A stretch of 50,433 nucleotides of DNA from a virus. The DNA lies in IMG/VR virus record IMGVR_UViG_3300032285_003183, positions 1 through 50,433 of that record; one strand, 5' to 3'. Numbering within the stretch: the stretch's first letter is position 1; each line of letters begins with the position of its first letter. Both the position numbers and the translations under genes were made by a program. The notes under the pieces were generated by a model. The model was not told the DNA's origin and did no database searches. It saw only the letters and a program-made list of their open reading frames with translations. Below, one piece after another: positions 30,729 through 37,234 of this stretch.

Positions 30729-31015
30729 TATGGAACAACCTTAGAGTAAAAGATTGTTACAGCATTGGCTGCTGTACCTGCGGCAGAAATACCATATAGC
30801 TTATCTCCTGCATTTAAAGCAAGGTTGTAGTTTACGTTCTTTATAACTGTAATACCTTTATCTGCACCGCTTGCTGCAACGGTATTATCACCAATAAAAA
30901 TAGATGAGTTATCATCATTAGTAACGGTAACCATAGTTGTTGGGTTTCCCGCAGGAATAGTAGCAAGTAGGGTTGGGCTAGTTGTTACTGTATAACTATC
31001 ATGTATTAGGGCCAC
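30728..31015 (-). CDS. Small beta-rich structural protein
   Basis: A 95-aa protein with alternating hydrophobic strands (SYTVTTSPTLLATIPAG, TTMVTVTNDDNSSIFIGDNT, YNLALNAGDKLYGISAAGTA) and no charged helix, resembling small virion decoration or fibre-associated jelly-roll proteins. It precedes the Lys-rich cluster and follows a larger neck-region protein. Assignment is by composition. Similar strand patterns occur in the genes at 45363..46118. Confidence 0.6.
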   Translation of the reverse strand: MALIHDSYTVTTSPTLLATIPAGNPTTMVTVTNDDNSSIFIGDNTVAASGADKGITVIKNVNYNLALNAGDKLYGISAAGTAANAVTIFYSKVVP

Positions 31016-31024
31016 GGGTCTCCT

Positions 31025-31606
31025 TTATAGTGAAGTCTGATCAAAGGCAGAGTAACCAGCATAATGCTGGAACTGAGAGTCATTGACCAGTTCTTCGGCG
31101 TTGACTTGCTCACAGGATATCTGTAACAAGGTGTACTTATCTTTAATGATACCATGTGGTGAGACCTGTGTAGGTGAGAAGACTTCATTTCTGAAGACAA
31201 TTCGATCACGTAGATATGCGTCCGGGTTTAGCTCTACGGTTGAAAGCTCACGCCGGTTAGAAGCATTTCCACCATAGAAATTTAGATGGCTTTCAATTAC
31301 GTCAATGTTAATGGTTACGGTAAGAATATCGGTATTGTAGAAACCACGGTCGCTTTGTACTGTGGCGCCCTGCTCTAGGTGAGCATTAACTACTGGGATA
31401 GTAAATGGATCAAGCCACTTACGTCCCCCACCAACAACAGAAGAACCTACGTCGTAGATAGGGTCTACCTGTGTATTGATTGGGTCAAAGATCCACCAGT
31501 CTACAAATGTTCCTACGGTTTGAACAAGTTCTACGCTAGTACCAGATACGTTTGATCCACGTTCATAGGCGATACTAAATCGTCCCTCACGTTGATCTCC
31601 ACGCAT
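31025..31606 (-). CDS. Unknown neck-region structural protein
   Basis: A 193-aa protein (SVELVQTVGTFVDWWIFDPI, DPFTIPVVNAHLEQGATV, TDILTVTINIDVIESHLNF) with mostly beta strands and an HL/NAEEL helix near the end. It is not recognised. The position between small structural proteins and the zinc protein, in the head-tail interval, suggests a virion component such as a head-completion or neck factor. Confidence 0.6.
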   Translation of the reverse strand: MRGDQREGRFSIAYERGSNVSGTSVELVQTVGTFVDWWIFDPINTQVDPIYDVGSSVVGGGRKWLDPFTIPVVNAHLEQGATVQSDRGFYNTDILTVTINIDVIESHLNFYGGNASNRRELSTVELNPDAYLRDRIVFRNEVFSPTQVSPHGIIKDKYTLLQISCEQVNAEELVNDSQFQHYAGYSAFDQTSL

Positions 31607-31608
31607 GG

Positions 31609-31857
31609 TTACTCCTCTTCGTCTGTAAAACTAACCTCTATCATACCCCATTTACCCTCAGGACATGTGGCATTTGGGAGCTTAGTCTTGACGGCCATAA
31701 AGCATCCGCACTTCATACATTGTTTAGTTGCTTTAATAAGAAATGGGCAAGAGTTACATATGTCCATACGTTCTTTTTGTACAGACGGCATCACTTTTTC
31801 TAAGTTCTTATTAAATATATCCCAGGGCCTAGCCGGGCGGGAGAATGGATCTGTCAT
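31609..31857 (-). CDS. Zinc-binding phage protein
   Basis: An 82-aa protein starting at ATG 31857 (MTDPFSRPARPWDIFNK), chosen because it overlaps the upstream stop as ATGA; the frame stays open 18 codons further. It has a cysteine array typical of small phage zinc proteins: ERMDICNSCPF (two Cys), then CMKCGC, then ATCPEGKWG. Such proteins occur widely near capsid and tail genes. The function is unknown. Confidence 0.7.
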   Translation of the reverse strand: MTDPFSRPARPWDIFNKNLEKVMPSVQKERMDICNSCPFLIKATKQCMKCGCFMAVKTKLPNATCPEGKWGMIEVSFTDEEE

Positions 31858-32183
31858 TGCGTAAAGTTTTCCCCATCCCACTTCCAACCGATTGTTGGGC
31901 GTGTAGGCCATTTTTCTTCTAGTAATTCAACCATTGTAGGTCCAGCCATAAGAAGATTTCGTGTCTTCTCATCCACAGTCACTACTTCTTGCACAGTTCC
32001 TTCTTTAACCATGGCAATATAAAAGATAGCTTTTTTATGCTCATCATGATCATGTTCAGGTTTTTCTTTATGCTCAACGCCCTTAGATCGTTTAACATTT
32101 GCTGAGGCAGCTAGTTTGTTTGCAACCCATTCACGAATCATTGGGCCTTTATCAGTAACAGGCTTTGCCTTCTTTTTACTCAT
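31854..32183 (-). CDS. Unknown protein with His/Asp cluster
   Basis: A 109-aa protein with a basic N-terminus (MSKKKAKPVTDKG), a His/Asp/Lys cluster (KEKPEHDHDEHKKA) that could bind metal, and a beta-rich C-terminus (AIFYIAMVKEGTVQEVVTVD ... GWKWDGENF). Not recognised. It is coupled to the zinc protein downstream by ATGA and overlaps the paralogue A gene upstream by 8 bases. Confidence 0.66.
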   Translation of the reverse strand: MSKKKAKPVTDKGPMIREWVANKLAASANVKRSKGVEHKEKPEHDHDEHKKAIFYIAMVKEGTVQEVVTVDEKTRNLLMAGPTMVELLEEKWPTRPTIGWKWDGENFTQ

Positions 32184-32856
32184 AGATTTTCCTAACCCAA
32201 TTAAACTTCTTATAAAAATGTGTATTTAAATGAACCTTCTTGCCAACTTCTCTGGCAAGATCCGCAAGCTCAAAAGCATGACGGTGTGTCCAAGAAGAAC
32301 GCTTTACAGGAATGAGTTGAGCGTAAGGAGTTCCTTTGGGGATAACTCCTTCAAAACCTTCTTTGATAAAGAAAGGGATATTCCCATTAGCAATAAACTT
32401 ATCGCTTTCCATAAAACCAGATACGGTAGTAAAAGGAAGATCAAAACGGTTGTATGGATGGGTAACAATTACGCTCCAACCACGAGGTGTTTTCCAACCC
32501 CATTGTGATTCCCAAATTAAACCGTTTACAGAATGACCCGCTGGACGTGGGATAGTGGCACCCATTTGAGCAGGTCGTTCTGTTAACACAGGGCCAGGGT
32601 AATCCCAGCCAATCTTTTGTTTGCCATCTTCAGTAATAGTTACATGAATATCTGTTGGCGTAGTCAACATGTACCCTGAGATCATAATATCTAAAAAAGG
32701 TACGCAAGACTTCATACCATTGACTACATCCCCATCAGGTGTAGTAAAGTGAAGCTCACCTTCTTTGTACCATTTAGGGACATGGCCTTTGCCAGGTTCA
32801 GGATATCCCGCAGCAATCTCTTTAGGTTGTGACGGAATAAACTCGATTAATTTCAT
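32176..32856 (-). CDS. Paralogue A of a three-member unknown family
   Basis: A 226-aa protein sharing a collinear motif set with the proteins at 35522..36223 and 36223..36948. The shared parts are an N-terminal P-x-W-Y-K (27-31), a C-x-P-F-L-D ... G-Y-M segment (51-63), a W...P-x-G-W/Y-S strand followed by H-P-Y-N-R-F-D-L-P-F (133-142), a F-M-E-S-D element and a C-terminal G-T-P-x-x-Q-L-I-P-x-K-R-x-x-W (175-189). The fold looks beta-rich, possibly cupin-like. This copy lies in the neck region on the minus strand, the other two on the plus-strand island. The function is unknown. Confidence 0.7.
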   Translation of the reverse strand: MKLIEFIPSQPKEIAAGYPEPGKGHVPKWYKEGELHFTTPDGDVVNGMKSCVPFLDIMISGYMLTTPTDIHVTITEDGKQKIGWDYPGPVLTERPAQMGATIPRPAGHSVNGLIWESQWGWKTPRGWSVIVTHPYNRFDLPFTTVSGFMESDKFIANGNIPFFIKEGFEGVIPKGTPYAQLIPVKRSSWTHRHAFELADLAREVGKKVHLNTHFYKKFNWVRKIYE

Positions 32857-32890
32857 TTTGTGCCCCGATTAGTTGAGTAAGTTTAAAAGA

Positions 32891-33118
32891 TTAGCTAACA
32901 GTAAATTCTTTTGTAGTTGGGTTGTACTTCATGCCTGGTTGTTCTGATCCTGTAACCTGTACAAAAGTAGGGTTAGAAAGGTATGCAGCAGCAGTCTGTC
33001 CATCAACATTCATAATGTTTACGACTGTGTTGTCAACAAGAAGCGCAATAAAGTATGGGTTCTGTGCGATGTTCTCTGGCTTAGGTAGAACAAGGTTTGG
33101 GACTTGAGGTAGGCTCAT
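32891..33118 (-). CDS. Small virion-associated protein
   Basis: A 75-aa protein, MSLPQVPNLVLPKPENIAQN at the start, with PYFIALLVDNTVVNIMNVDG and AAAYLSNPTFVQVTG followed by PGMKYNPTTKEFTVS. The pattern (hydrophobic strand, AAxLSNP, VQV, PGM-x-Y) is one I associate with small proteins near phage fibre genes. It lies just after the Tyr/Cys-rich fibre protein. No function is known. Confidence 0.65.
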   Translation of the reverse strand: MSLPQVPNLVLPKPENIAQNPYFIALLVDNTVVNIMNVDGQTAAAYLSNPTFVQVTGSEQPGMKYNPTTKEFTVS

Positions 33119-33126
33119 GATTTTCC

Positions 33127-34338
33127 TTAGTTTGCTGTTGATGAGTAATCATCCAGGGAGGTTCCCTGGTTGTAATCTGACGGTGACAAGATTATACCAA
33201 ATTTGGTTCCTGTTTGGGCAGAACCCGCATCATAGGTAATCTCGTTGTCAATCTGGGTTGTTAGTGTGTCTGAGTATACACGAATAGAGACGTTTCGGCT
33301 ATTTGATGTAACTACGGACATACTTTGAGCTACTGAAGAAATAGCTGTACGAAGTACTCGGGTTACGTTATTTGCTACAGACTGAAGAACGTAGACAAAC
33401 GCTGGATAGGTGGTAGGTCCTTGACCCACACATGTAGAGCATCCGCATGTGTAGTAGTAAGCTGATGCACAGGCATAACAGGTGCTGCAGCCATAGCTGT
33501 AGTATGTAGTGTGCTGACAGTATGACCCTAGCTGGGTATCGCAGTAGTATGATGGGCCGCTATAATAAGAAGGAACATAATACCCAGATACATAGCTAGA
33601 ACAGGTTCCATAATAAGACCAATAATAATAGTTTTTACAGCAGCTATAGGCAATGTAATATCCGCCATAGACAAATGAATAACAGGTACCGCTATTTGTA
33701 CAAACTGTTTGAGATTGTACACAGCTGTAGTAATAGGTATACCCTGCTACGTAGTATTGTGGTGAATAATATGATGGGGTGTATGAGCTATTAGGTCCGC
33801 AAAAATAGTAATACCCAAGAGTATCGCAATAAGATCCTGTAGTACAGCCGCAGTCATAGGTATAGGATGAAGTACAAACTCCGCAAGTAGAGCAGCCACA
33901 ACTATAGGTATAGTAGGTAGTCTGGGATTCCTGAGCTGGAACAGCAGCAAACCAGTTACCACTATCTGTAATCCACATTGCCGCACCAGTACCATTAGTA
34001 ACAGAACCAAACGATTGGGAAGCATTAGAGGTATGCTGATCAAGGGATGCAATAGGGTAGTTAGATGGGTTTGAGCTAACAGCTCTAGAACCATCTGCAG
34101 TCCAAGTTCCTCGAACAGCTTCCCAAGGAACACCATTATCTGTGCTGCCTAGATTGCTATTAGTTGTTCTTGTAAAAGTATCAAAGATACTTCCAGTAAA
34201 CCATTGCTTCCATTCTCCGGCTACTTTAATAAATGCTGTGGAGACGGCACGCCAACTTGTGGCCCCGCCTTCAGTGACCTTAACAAGTAGGCCTCCTGCG
34301 GATCTCCAGGATCCGTTAACCTTTACTTTATTAGTCAT
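33127..34338 (-). CDS. Fibre/adhesin protein with Tyr/Cys-rich insertion
   Basis: A 403-aa protein starting at ATG 34338 in a TAATG overlap. Residues 1-50 are a small beta module (VKVNGSWRSAGGLLVKVTEG, SWRAVSTAFIKVAGEWKQWF). Residues 51-141 and 310-403 look like the two halves of a concanavalin/lectin-like domain (FTRTTNSNLGSTDNGVPWEA, DSGNWFAAVP ... YPAFVYVLQSVANNVTRVLR). In between, residues 142-303 are extremely Tyr- and Cys-rich (by hand count 43 Tyr and 22 Cys), with no Cys elsewhere. The insertion begins and ends with related GCSTC-x-x-C repeats. It probably makes a disulfide-linked or metal-binding binding surface. Confidence 0.72.
   Translation of the reverse strand: MTNKVKVNGSWRSAGGLLVKVTEGGATSWRAVSTAFIKVAGEWKQWFTGSIFDTFTRTTNSNLGSTDNGVPWEAVRGTWTADGSRAVSSNPSNYPIASLDQHTSNASQSFGSVTNGTGAAMWITDSGNWFAAVPAQESQTTYYTYSCGCSTCGVCTSSYTYDCGCTTGSYCDTLGYYYFCGPNSSYTPSYYSPQYYVAGYTYYYSCVQSQTVCTNSGTCYSFVYGGYYIAYSCCKNYYYWSYYGTCSSYVSGYYVPSYYSGPSYYCDTQLGSYCQHTTYYSYGCSTCYACASAYYYTCGCSTCVGQGPTTYPAFVYVLQSVANNVTRVLRTAISSVAQSMSVVTSNSRNVSIRVYSDTLTTQIDNEITYDAGSAQTGTKFGIILSPSDYNQGTSLDDYSSTAN
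33430..33915 (-). repeat. Tyr/Cys-rich inserted segment with internal repeats
   Basis: Codes for residues 142-303 of the fibre protein. A motif GCSTC..C.S.Y.Y.CGC occurs at residues 148-165 (33844..33897) and again at 283-300 (33439..33492), near both ends. Between them are many YY, YYY and CC pairs. The flanking lectin-like sequence appears uninterrupted if this segment is removed. Confidence 0.6.
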
Positions 34339-35267
34339 TACTGATAAACCACCCAAAGATCTCCGTCAGAACCCTGACTATTTGATGGAGCAGATGTGCC
34401 CACCCAAACGTTTCTTACTACACCCAAAGATGTAGATGCTGATGTTACCACACCGTTTGCTTGTGCAACGTATGCTGTATTAGGTGTGGCCCAAGTCACA
34501 GCACTGCCATTGCTTGTTAAAACCTGTCCAGTGGTTCCTAGAGCCAGTCTAGTTACTGCTGCACTTCCTGACCCTACTATAAGATCTCCGGCCGTTGTAA
34601 CGGTCGCTAAAGGGATTTTAGAGGTATCTGTAGGGACACCCCAGACAACAGATCCAGCGCTTACAATAAGTGATTGGCCATTAGTTCCAATACCCAAACG
34701 ACCAACAGTACCATTACCAGAGCCAATAATTAAATCGCCAGCTGTTGTTACAGTAGATAGTGGAACCTTAGCGGCAGCAGCATTGCTAGCAGCAGTAGTT
34801 GCTGAAGTAAGGGTTGTGTAGTCTGTACTACCAACGTACACCACATTTGCAGTTCCAACCTTAGGAATACCAGCAGAGTCAGTATTAAAGCCTAGTGTGT
34901 TGGTAGAGCTACGTACTTCAAAAGTATTTGCTGTGCCAGTAGATGTCTTAAGGACAAGGTTTATAGCAGAGCTGGTAATTGTACTTCCGCCAGTTGTAAG
35001 AACATATGGGGCGGTAGAAACACCATTAATAAGACCAGCCTCAATATTGGCAATACGGTCATAGAGAGTTCCCCAAGTAAGAGCTTGAGAGAAGGATCCA
35101 GTCCAAGCAGAGGCAAGAGGGTTTTGTCCTGTTGCGGCACTGCCGATAACAAGTTCAATTGCCTTTACTTCTTCTTGTAGAGAGTTGACGTTGTCAGCAA
35201 TAATGGTGTTGACAAGGTCCTGTTGAGCGCTATAGTTTCTTACGCTATTGGGAAATACTGCTGTCAT
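34338..35267 (-). CDS. Tail fibre protein with repeated motifs
   Basis: A 309-aa protein starting at ATG 35267 (MTAVFPNSVRNYSAQQD), chosen over the more distal in-frame ATG at 35381, which lies beyond the likely transcript start. It has a short helix and then fibre-type beta repeats. Two near-copies of a motif TVTTAGDLIVGSG...VTRLALGTTGQVL (about 200-290) are characteristic of trimeric tail fibres. A clear AAGGAG lies upstream. It is the first gene on the minus strand left of the plus-strand island. Confidence 0.8.
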   Translation of the reverse strand: MTAVFPNSVRNYSAQQDLVNTIIADNVNSLQEEVKAIELVIGSAATGQNPLASAWTGSFSQALTWGTLYDRIANIEAGLINGVSTAPYVLTTGGSTITSSAINLVLKTSTGTANTFEVRSSTNTLGFNTDSAGIPKVGTANVVYVGSTDYTTLTSATTAASNAAAAKVPLSTVTTAGDLIIGSGNGTVGRLGIGTNGQSLIVSAGSVVWGVPTDTSKIPLATVTTAGDLIVGSGSAAVTRLALGTTGQVLTSNGSAVTWATPNTAYVAQANGVVTSASTSLGVVRNVWVGTSAPSNSQGSDGDLWVVYQ

Positions 35268-35294
35268 GGGACTCCTTGAACCTAGATGGGGTCT

Positions 35295-35323
35295 ATTATG
35301 AGACAAATAGCCAAAAATTGCAG
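35295..35323 (-). promoter_or_regulatory. Candidate divergent minus-strand promoter
   Basis: On the minus strand CTGCAA (35318..35323) is followed after 17 bases by CATAAT (35295..35300), 5/6 match to TATAAT but only 3/6 for -35. It would start RNA at about 35288 and give the fibre gene (34338..35267) a short leader with AAGGAG. Its -35 overlaps the plus-strand -35 on the opposite strand. Confidence 0.45.
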
Positions 35324-35346
35324 TACATACATTTATGCTATATAAT
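35318..35346 (+). promoter_or_regulatory. Strong plus-strand promoter, leaderless start
   Basis: TTGCAG (35318..35323), exactly 17 bases, then a perfect TATAAT (35341..35346). The expected transcription start is about 7 bases downstream at 35353, which is the A of the ATG of the 59-aa gene, so the mRNA is predicted to be leaderless, a common arrangement in actinobacteria. The ATG at 35335 lies inside the promoter and is therefore rejected as a start. It drives the plus-strand island. Confidence 0.8.
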
Positions 35347-35352
35347 AAATAT

Positions 35353-35532
35353 ATGAGACAGGGAAGGGATATACCGACCACAAAGCACCCCGTAGGATTA
35401 ACGCTATATACCCGTGCACCTGAAAAGTGGGTTTTGGTAGATACTGAAACAGGGCAAGTTTATAAGGGTAATGCTGGAGGATACTGGGATAGGTTAGAAC
35501 CATTTAAAAGGGGGTTAGAAGATGACAAATAA
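35353..35532 (+). CDS. 59-aa small conserved-type protein
   Basis: Starts at ATG 35353, the expected first nucleotide of the transcript, so probably translated as a leaderless mRNA. The peptide has a basic start (MRQGRDIPTTKHPVG) and then PEKWVLVDTETGQVYKGNAG and GYWDRLEPFKRGL, a compact beta-hairpin pattern that I have seen in small phage proteins of unknown function. It overlaps the next gene by 11 bases and opens the plus-strand island. Confidence 0.72.
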   Translation: MRQGRDIPTTKHPVGLTLYTRAPEKWVLVDTETGQVYKGNAGGYWDRLEPFKRGLEDDK

Positions 35533-36223
35533 TCTTGAGTTTATACCTGTATCCAAAGAAGCTAAGCTAATAGTTCCAAAACCAAAACCAGCATCTGAAT
35601 ACCTACCAGACTGGTATAAAAAATTAACCCCTGAAAAAGACCCTACTTTTAATTCTCCGGGAAAAGTAGCTAATAGAAGCATCAAACATTGTATGCCCCT
35701 ACTAGATGCATACAGCCATGGGTATATACAGGAATCTTGGACGGACATTTATATTGAAGTTGTAGGGGATCAGCTTAGGTATCATTTTGCCCAAGAAACA
35801 CCTAAGATTATGGATCATAGAAATCATGATACCAAGTTCTCTGTATCATCCATATACTATCCTCAAGAGTTTGTCTGGCGAGAGCAATGGATACCAAAAT
35901 GCCCCCCAGGATATAGCATGCTTTATACCACCCCTTTAAACCATTTTGATCTGCCTTTTACTACCTTATCTGCCGTTATTGACTCAGACAAGTATTACCA
36001 TGAGTCTACTGGTCAAAACCCATTTTATATCTATAATGGGTTTACCGGTATGATTCCCGCAGGAACACCAATGTTTCAGATGATACCCATAAAAAGATCT
36101 GATTGGGAATCTAAAGAGCTTGACTACGATGGAGATGTTAATTTACAACGGCAAGCCTTATTGAGAAAACATATGTACCGTGGTTATCAAAAATTATTCT
36201 GGCAAAGAAAGAAGTTTAAATAG
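35522..36223 (+). CDS. Paralogue B of the three-member unknown family
   Basis: A 233-aa protein with the same collinear motifs as paralogue A: P-D-W-Y-K (29-33), C-M-P-L-L-D (57-62), WREQWIPKCPPGYSMLYTTP (119-138) followed by LNHFDLPF (139-146), VIDSDKYY and GTPMFQMIPIKRSDW (181-195). Some Cys and Pro positions are conserved; no catalytic triad or cofactor motif is recognisable. The ATG at 35522 overlaps the 59-aa gene. It is followed by paralogue C with a TAGTG junction. Its function is unknown; its place next to a halogenase suggests involvement in the same process. Confidence 0.72.
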   Translation: MTNNLEFIPVSKEAKLIVPKPKPASEYLPDWYKKLTPEKDPTFNSPGKVANRSIKHCMPLLDAYSHGYIQESWTDIYIEVVGDQLRYHFAQETPKIMDHRNHDTKFSVSSIYYPQEFVWREQWIPKCPPGYSMLYTTPLNHFDLPFTTLSAVIDSDKYYHESTGQNPFYIYNGFTGMIPAGTPMFQMIPIKRSDWESKELDYDGDVNLQRQALLRKHMYRGYQKLFWQRKKFK

Positions 36224-36948
36224 TGGACATAAAATTTGTAGTCACTGATTCCGTGGGGCATGACGGTCTTCTTATTGATCCTCCTAAACCAGCAAAATTG
36301 ACTATACCAATCTGGTATAGAGATATGCAGAGTACTCTTGAAGGTGGTTCTAAATTTGGTATCTCTTTACAAAGCTTACATGCACCAAATTCAACCGTAA
36401 AAGGTTGTTCTCCTTTCTTAGATTCTTTGACTGCCGGGTACATGTACTGCGCCCCGCTTGATATAGAAGTTAGAAAACTTGAAGAAGGAAAATTAAGCTA
36501 CAAATGGAGGTCAAAAGATGAATTTATATCTTTACATAATGCTGACCAATACCCAGGCCTGCCATCTCCCGTAGAATTAGACGGCAATCAAGTTTTAAAA
36601 TGGGCGTCCCCATTTACGATATCCACACCCCCGGGGTATAGTTGCTTGTTTACTCATCCTTTAAATAGGCATGATCTACCCTTTAGAACTTTTTCCGGAG
36701 TTGTTGACACTGATTCCTATGAATTACCTGTCCAGTTTCCTTTTCAATTAATTAAAGATCCTGATGATATACTTATAATTGAAAGAGGCACCCCGGTATG
36801 CCAAATTATTCCTTTTAAAAGAGAGTCGTGGAAACACACAAATATAGAAGAGGATTCTAAAGTAACTTCTAAAAAAAGATTTGAACATCACGCAAGAATT
36901 GTAAAGTCTTATAAAACCAGAAACTGGAGAAAAAAATCATATGAATAG
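36223..36948 (+). CDS. Paralogue C of the three-member unknown family
   Basis: A 241-aa protein starting at GTG 36223 in a TAGTG overlap. Motifs: P-I-W-Y-R (29-33), C-S-P-F-L-D (62-67), PPGYSCLFTHPLNRHDLPF (136-154), VVDTDSY and GTPVCQIIPFKRESW (189-203). It is more divergent from B than expected for a recent tandem duplication, so the pair is an old duplication. It ends with a short overlap into the membrane protein gene. Function unknown. Confidence 0.72.
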   Translation: MDIKFVVTDSVGHDGLLIDPPKPAKLTIPIWYRDMQSTLEGGSKFGISLQSLHAPNSTVKGCSPFLDSLTAGYMYCAPLDIEVRKLEEGKLSYKWRSKDEFISLHNADQYPGLPSPVELDGNQVLKWASPFTISTPPGYSCLFTHPLNRHDLPFRTFSGVVDTDSYELPVQFPFQLIKDPDDILIIERGTPVCQIIPFKRESWKHTNIEEDSKVTSKKRFEHHARIVKSYKTRNWRKKSYE

Positions 36949-37234
36949 GCATATGCAATGGTGGTACGCATTAAAAACCATGTTTCATAAAGATTGGTGG
37001 ACCGGTCCAAATACGGTTGAGTTTTTTGCTTTTGCTATGAAAATTGCAATCATTTTTCCCGGACTTTTGTTTGGAGCAAATATATGGTGGCTTTATATTT
37101 TTGCTTTATTCTCCAGCGCTGGTTTAGTTTGGTCTTCTACAGTTAAAACTTTGCCGACACTCGTTTGGTTTAACATTCTTTGGTTTATACTAGCCAGCCT
37201 TTATATTGCAAAACACTTTGGGTGGGTACTATGA
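36941..37234 (+). CDS. Small membrane protein, 3 TM
   Basis: A 97-aa protein with three hydrophobic segments: about 27-47 (FFAFAMKIAIIFPGLLFGAN), 49-66 (WLYIFALFSSAGLVW) and 72-92 (PTLVWFNILWFILASLYIAK), and a Trp-rich amphipathic N-terminus (WWYALKTMFHKDWW). A second in-frame ATG lies at 36953. It overlaps paralogue C upstream and the halogenase downstream (ATGA), so it is part of the island operon. It may place the island products at the membrane. Confidence 0.7.
   Translation: MNRHMQWWYALKTMFHKDWWTGPNTVEFFAFAMKIAIIFPGLLFGANIWWLYIFALFSSAGLVWSSTVKTLPTLVWFNILWFILASLYIAKHFGWVL

Noticed and set aside
33430-33915. Diversity-generating retroelement variable region
   Set aside because: Tyr/Cys/Ser-rich sequence can arise from adenine mutagenesis of AAY codons, but there is no reverse transcriptase, template repeat or accessory gene in the window, and the segment is far too long.
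34396-34821. Plus-strand 141-aa ORF opposite the fibre gene
   Set aside because: It is antisense to fibre repeats with a long real gene beneath and no sensible composition.
35335-35352. Alternative ATG at 35335 for the 59-aa gene
   Set aside because: It lies upstream of the -10 box and the predicted transcript start, so it could not be translated from that promoter.
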